Assembly (NCBI GenBank): GCA_003255065.1
Contig: QAOA01003578.1
Span: forward strand, 34,749 to 98,748
Origin: Cercis canadensis
Taxonomy: Eukaryota; Streptophyta; Magnoliopsida; Fabales; Fabaceae
DNA: 64,000 bases
Direction: 5' to 3'
Numbering within the stretch: position 1 is the first letter of the stretch; each line of letters begins with the position of its first letter. The position numbers and the translations under genes are program-made. Of the stretch, positions 60,730 to 64,000 are shown piece by piece. The notes below the pieces were generated by a model. The model had not been told where the DNA came from, did no database searches, and saw only the letters and a program-made list of their open reading frames with translations.

Positions 60730-62668
60730 GGAATCGTTTATGTTATGCTCTTCGGTTGCTGTTGCTCAGTCGCTGCCCATTTATGAGCTCTGTACTGTAC
60801 GGATAGTCTTAGAGCCAAGACTAACTAACAAAAAACGACACCGTTGCACTGCACTTTTTTTTTTGGACACTTCCCCGTATCCTTTGATAAAGAAGAATAC
60901 ACACTCTTCAGGCTCTCAACGGGACAGAATTAAAAGAAGAATTTGATTAAATTAAAAATAAAAAAGCAAGAAAAAACAGTTTAGAAGGGTTAGGTCCACA
61001 GCTAAAAGCTTGTGTCTTATTTGACAATAATAAAAATAGAAAATTTATAGTTTGCACTCTTTTTGTTTTGGCAACTTAGAAATCAGAGCTTAACTTCGAA
61101 TTATTAAATTTAGAGCAAGTTATCTTTATTCTAAAAATCTTGTTGTCAAAGCATTCACAATTATAATTTTGTGTAGAGAGTATTTTAAGACTCTCATTTT
61201 GTCAATGAGATACCTCAAATATAAGACTATTTTTCTTGTTATGAGAATCTTGTGACCAATTAATTTATAATTCAATTAGTCTTATAGTTTACACTCTAGC
61301 AAAGTATGTTCTTGTCATGAGCTCGACAAATTAAATTTTAAGAAAATTGTTTCTTGACCAAGATTACTTTGCTAGCATAACGTGATCTTTATCATTTTGT
61401 TTTATTTAATAACAACCGTTCCTTATATTTACCTAGATAATTGATTAGTAATTCTTAACTATTGAAAGAAGTTGTTTTCAAGAAGCTAGTTAGAGTTCTG
61501 TGAACTATCAAGTATAAATGGTAAGTTGAGAGCTGCTGTGATTTTTATTTCTGTAGTTAAAAATGTAAGCATCATGCACAATGAAGATTTGTGTATTTGT
61601 GCATGTGCACATATGCGTAAATAATAGAGAGATTTCCATAAGCAAGAGAAGCATAACATAGGTCAATATGACAAGTGTGAGATTCAGATATCCCATTCTA
61701 CCATTAAATTCAAGCTATTTGATCCTTTTGAAGAGATGTGACATTTCAGTAAGTATCCCTATCATCTATCGAGTTGCAAGTTAATTTTCACATGCTCCTC
61801 TACTAGGAGGTAGGAAGCTAAGAAAAGCTCTTCAGTAGAGTATTTCTATTAAAGAACACAAATAGGTTGCACCCTTTATATATAAACACTTCATAGCTAT
61901 AATGGATCATGAAAACATAGGAAGCCATTTACACTTTTAAAAAAAATCAAAATAAGTAAGTTCTAGGGAGAGCTTAAGTAATTTAGATAGTTTTAGATTT
62001 AACTTTTTAGGTGTTGAGGTCGAACTCTTATTTGGTGTAGGTATTCCTGTTCAAGGAAATTCCCTAAGAGCCAATAGTACTTTGAAAATTAATAATCTCT
62101 TGGGTGGGTCTTTGTCTACCCTTTTGTGAATTTTCAAACATGGCATTGATGCTCTACCTGATAATATTAGAGTAATATATTTTTTTTTACCATTTTATGA
62201 ACTAAAAAAAAACTCATGTACTTGTCATATATTAACAAATTAATTAATACTTGCTACACTAAGTATTATCGACTAAGATTTTATTGTTTCCCACAAAATT
62301 TTATCTTAATGAGATGGTCCACACCAAATTTCTCGAATCTATTGGTATGGGGCACAATTAGGATACCAATGGACTTGTCATAAAAAAAAAATTAAAAAAC
62401 CTGAGTTTCATGGCAACCACAAGTGAATCAATTGCAATTCCTCACACTAAACCACCCACCAAGACACCAAGTGGCTTTAAACTCTAACTAACTGAAGATA
62501 GGATAAAACATCGCTTTCTATTCATTTTAAGCACAGCAATTCTATCAAATCCAGAGAGCAGAGATATACAGAAATGTTATTTCATTAATATAGTAGGCCC
62601 TGTATGAATAACATAACATAACATAACAAAACAAGGCCCTGTTATTGGTCACTCACTAATCACTAATA
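60730..62668. other. Intergenic stretch upstream of GET3d
   Basis: GET3d promoter (60.73-60.95 kb) and 3' flank of the small TM gene (to 62.67 kb). It contains an old SINE relative (61.06-61.25 kb) and a weak second candidate near 61.97-62.15 kb (TGTTGAGGTCGAACTC, B-box-like). No gene was recognised. Confidence 0.5.
61060..61250 (-). mobile_element. Diverged SINE copy related to the intron element at 41.5-41.9 kb
   Basis: The core pairs closely with the cytochrome b561 intron SINE. CTCTCATTTTGTCAATGAGA (against CTCTCATTTTGTCAAAGGGA) is followed by ACCTCAAATATAAGACTA (against GTTTCAAACACAAGACTC) and by CTTGTTATGAGAATCTTGTG (against CTTGTGGAGGAAACCTTGTA). It sits on the minus strand like its relatives. 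Ends and tail are eroded, so limits are approximate and the copy is old. Confidence 0.55.
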
Positions 62669-63121
62669 TCAGCTATGAGATTTCCCATCTTTTGCCATTG
62701 GAACAGACAAAGGCGAAAGCAAAGGGCTAGTCCTTGGCGACCTTGGTGGCTCAGAGAGCTGATTCCCCTCAGTATCGTAATAAATTGCACCTGAAAATTG
62801 CAGTGGCTGGCATTTCTCACCCATAATTATAGGCTTCTTCCACAAGCACGTTTCTCCACTTTTGCTCTCTTCCGGCTTCGATTTTATGCACATATTTGGC
62901 AGTGCCTTGTGGCTGATATTCCTCACTAGTTTCCTCGGTGATTCTAAAGGTGACGACCTTAGAGGAAGCCTCTGATTAGAAGAGCCTCCCTTTTGGCTCT
63001 CTTTTGCCTCCCTGCGACCATGTTTAGCACAAAGAGTCACAATGGCAAAAACAGACATCACCAAAAACATTGCTGCTGGGATTTTGCCCAAATGCTCACT
63101 CATAACACTCAAAGACACCAT
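62669..63121 (-). CDS. Uncharacterised small plant protein with one membrane segment
   Basis: Intronless 150-residue protein. A hydrophobic segment (about residues 12-31, IPAAMFLVMSVFAIVTLCAK) is followed by a positively charged stretch, so the N terminus is likely outside or luminal and the rest cytosolic. A basic Ser/Pro-rich region and a C-terminal block (PLQFSGAIYYDTEGNQL, then SEPPRSPRTSPLLSP) complete it. The block resembles a motif I recall from short uncharacterised proteins of other eudicots; the SPRTSPL sites could be phosphorylated. The ATG is well placed and a TATA box precedes it by about 100 bp, which supports a real gene. I cannot name a function. Confidence 0.75.
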   Translation of the reverse strand: MVSLSVMSEHLGKIPAAMFLVMSVFAIVTLCAKHGRREAKESQKGGSSNQRLPLRSSPLESPRKLVRNISHKALPNMCIKSKPEESKSGETCLWKKPIIMGEKCQPLQFSGAIYYDTEGNQLSEPPRSPRTSPLLSPLSVPMAKDGKSHS

Positions 63122-63222
63122 TTTTTCTGCTCAAAATCAAATTGATTTGGATTTTCAGAATGATTGTGAATTGGAAAGATTTGTTTGGATGAGAGGGATG
63201 TGTTTGGTCTGTTAAGTGATGG

Positions 63223-63232
63223 TTTTATATAT
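63223..63232 (-). promoter_or_regulatory. Probable TATA box of the small TM gene
   Basis: The minus strand reads ATATATAAAA about 102 bp upstream of the start codon, a usual distance for a TATA box plus short leader. Confidence 0.5.
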
Positions 63233-63848
63233 GGTGAGTTGTTGGTAAATATTTCTTACCAACTTTGGCCTTTTACATATTTTACTCAAAATTAATTTGA
63301 TTAAGATAGGATTTGACCAATCTATCCATTATGTAAGAGTATTAGGGAAAGACTACGATGCCGTTAATGAATCTTCATTTTTTATTATTATTATTGTTAT
63401 TGCATTTCATATATGAAAAGGGAAAATGCATGTGTTTAAGTAGAGAACTAAAATTAGTATACAAAAATTGTCCAACTCATGCATTTTGTATTGGAAGAGG
63501 ATGATGCATGTATTCAGAGACAGAACTAGCTAGGAAAGTTTTAACAATTGTCAGAGTGTCCCCGACGACTTCTACCACAAATATGTCAAATTTAAGGACC
63601 TCATCAACTGATAACTGATTCCGATTAATAGCTTAAGTAGTACCCAAGATCAAATTCTAATTGTAGTCTTATTATTGACGACTTAAATATTTACGCTTTT
63701 TCATATGAGAGTTTCATGAAAAATATATATTTAAATATACTTTATAATATAAATATTTTATCTTTAACCAAAAAAAATAACAAATGACTCAAATGACTCA
63801 ATACATGACCACTTAAGCTATTATTTAGGGTATATATATATATATATA

Positions 63849-63849
63849 N
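63849..63849. other. Single-N position at an (AT)n microsatellite
   Basis: The base after an AT dinucleotide run is undetermined and directly precedes the foldback repeat. The microsatellite length is probably wrong here. Confidence 0.7.
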
Positions 63850-64000
63850 GTGACAAATTGGTCCTTGAATTATTATTTCGTCGGATAAATTAGTCCTCCA
63901 GTAAGGTCCCATTAGTGACATTTAAGGACCAATTTGTTCGACATAATAATAATTCAAGGACCAATTTGTCACCAAAAAATTTTGGAGGACAAATTTGTCG
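63850..64000. repeat. Foldback repeat, cut by the window end
   Basis: GTGACAAATTGGTCCTTGAA (63850 onward) is the reverse complement of TTCAAGGACCAATTTGTCAC near 63954-63973. The arms continue inward (ATTATTATTTCGTCGGATAA against its near complement) with a centre near 63912. A third copy of the motif (GGAGGACAAATTTGTCG) begins at the end of the window. This suggests a foldback MITE or part of a larger inverted repeat that extends beyond it. Confidence 0.6.

Noticed and set aside
1-64000. CRISPR arrays, toxin-antitoxin or phage-like systems
   Set aside because: Eukaryotic nuclear DNA with multi-exon genes; no regularly spaced repeats or prokaryotic gene clusters were seen.

Overview
The window is nuclear DNA of a flowering plant, almost certainly a eudicot. 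The genes have many exons with GT-AG introns, intergenic DNA is AT-rich, and the families are plant-specific (IDA-type peptide, PII-2 LRR protein, CROWDED NUCLEI lamin-like protein, CHUP1). Small non-autonomous transposons are common. I could not identify the species. There are no prokaryotic operons, CRISPR arrays or rRNA genes, and I saw no convincing tRNA gene.

Ten protein-coding genes can be modelled, nine of them recognisable. In order: IDA-like peptide (4.06-4.34 kb, minus); PII-2-like LRR protein (13.4-15.5 kb, minus); CRWN2/3-type nuclear lamina protein (18.5-24.9 kb, minus); DCP5/LSM14 (29.2-33.3 kb, plus); TauD/clavaminate-synthase-like dioxygenase (35.7-37.9 kb, minus); cytochrome b561 (40.4-42.7 kb, plus); plastid SLH-domain protein (43.8-48.6 kb, plus); CHUP1 (51.8-57.1 kb, plus); GET3d-type ATPase (57.8-60.7 kb, minus); and an uncharacterised one-TM protein (62.7-63.1 kb, minus). 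All exon phases close, with one exception: CRWN exon 4 contains an unresolved base and a 183-bp direct duplication that looks like an assembly join.

The genes do not form one pathway. Three near the right end concern plastids: the SLH protein, CHUP1 (chloroplast positioning) and GET3d (plastid targeting ATPase). The gene order matters more for ancestry. From memory, Arabidopsis keeps parts of this order in three places: IDL1/LRR/SLH/CHUP1 on chromosome 3, CRWN2/PII-2 on chromosome 1, and GET3d/cytochrome b561/DCP5 elsewhere on chromosome 1. This window seems to hold the less fractionated ancestral order.

Gene-poor stretches (0-4, 4.5-13.4, 24.9-29, 33.3-35.6, 48.6-51.8 and 60.7-64 kb) hold fossil or small mobile elements. 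Several have target-site duplications readable by eye: a hAT element (8 bp), a Mutator-type foldback MITE (9 bp), a Tourist-type MITE (TTA), and a dimeric SINE with shared flanking repeats. There are also a miniature LTR element (TRIM/SMART size), nested foldback MITEs and a Myb/SANT-like gene fossil. Six single-N positions mark contig joins; three of them show unmerged duplicated overlap. I found no convincing undescribed biological system. The best leads are the hairpin MITE just upstream of DCP5, the nested MITEs, the dimeric SINE and the conserved gene order.
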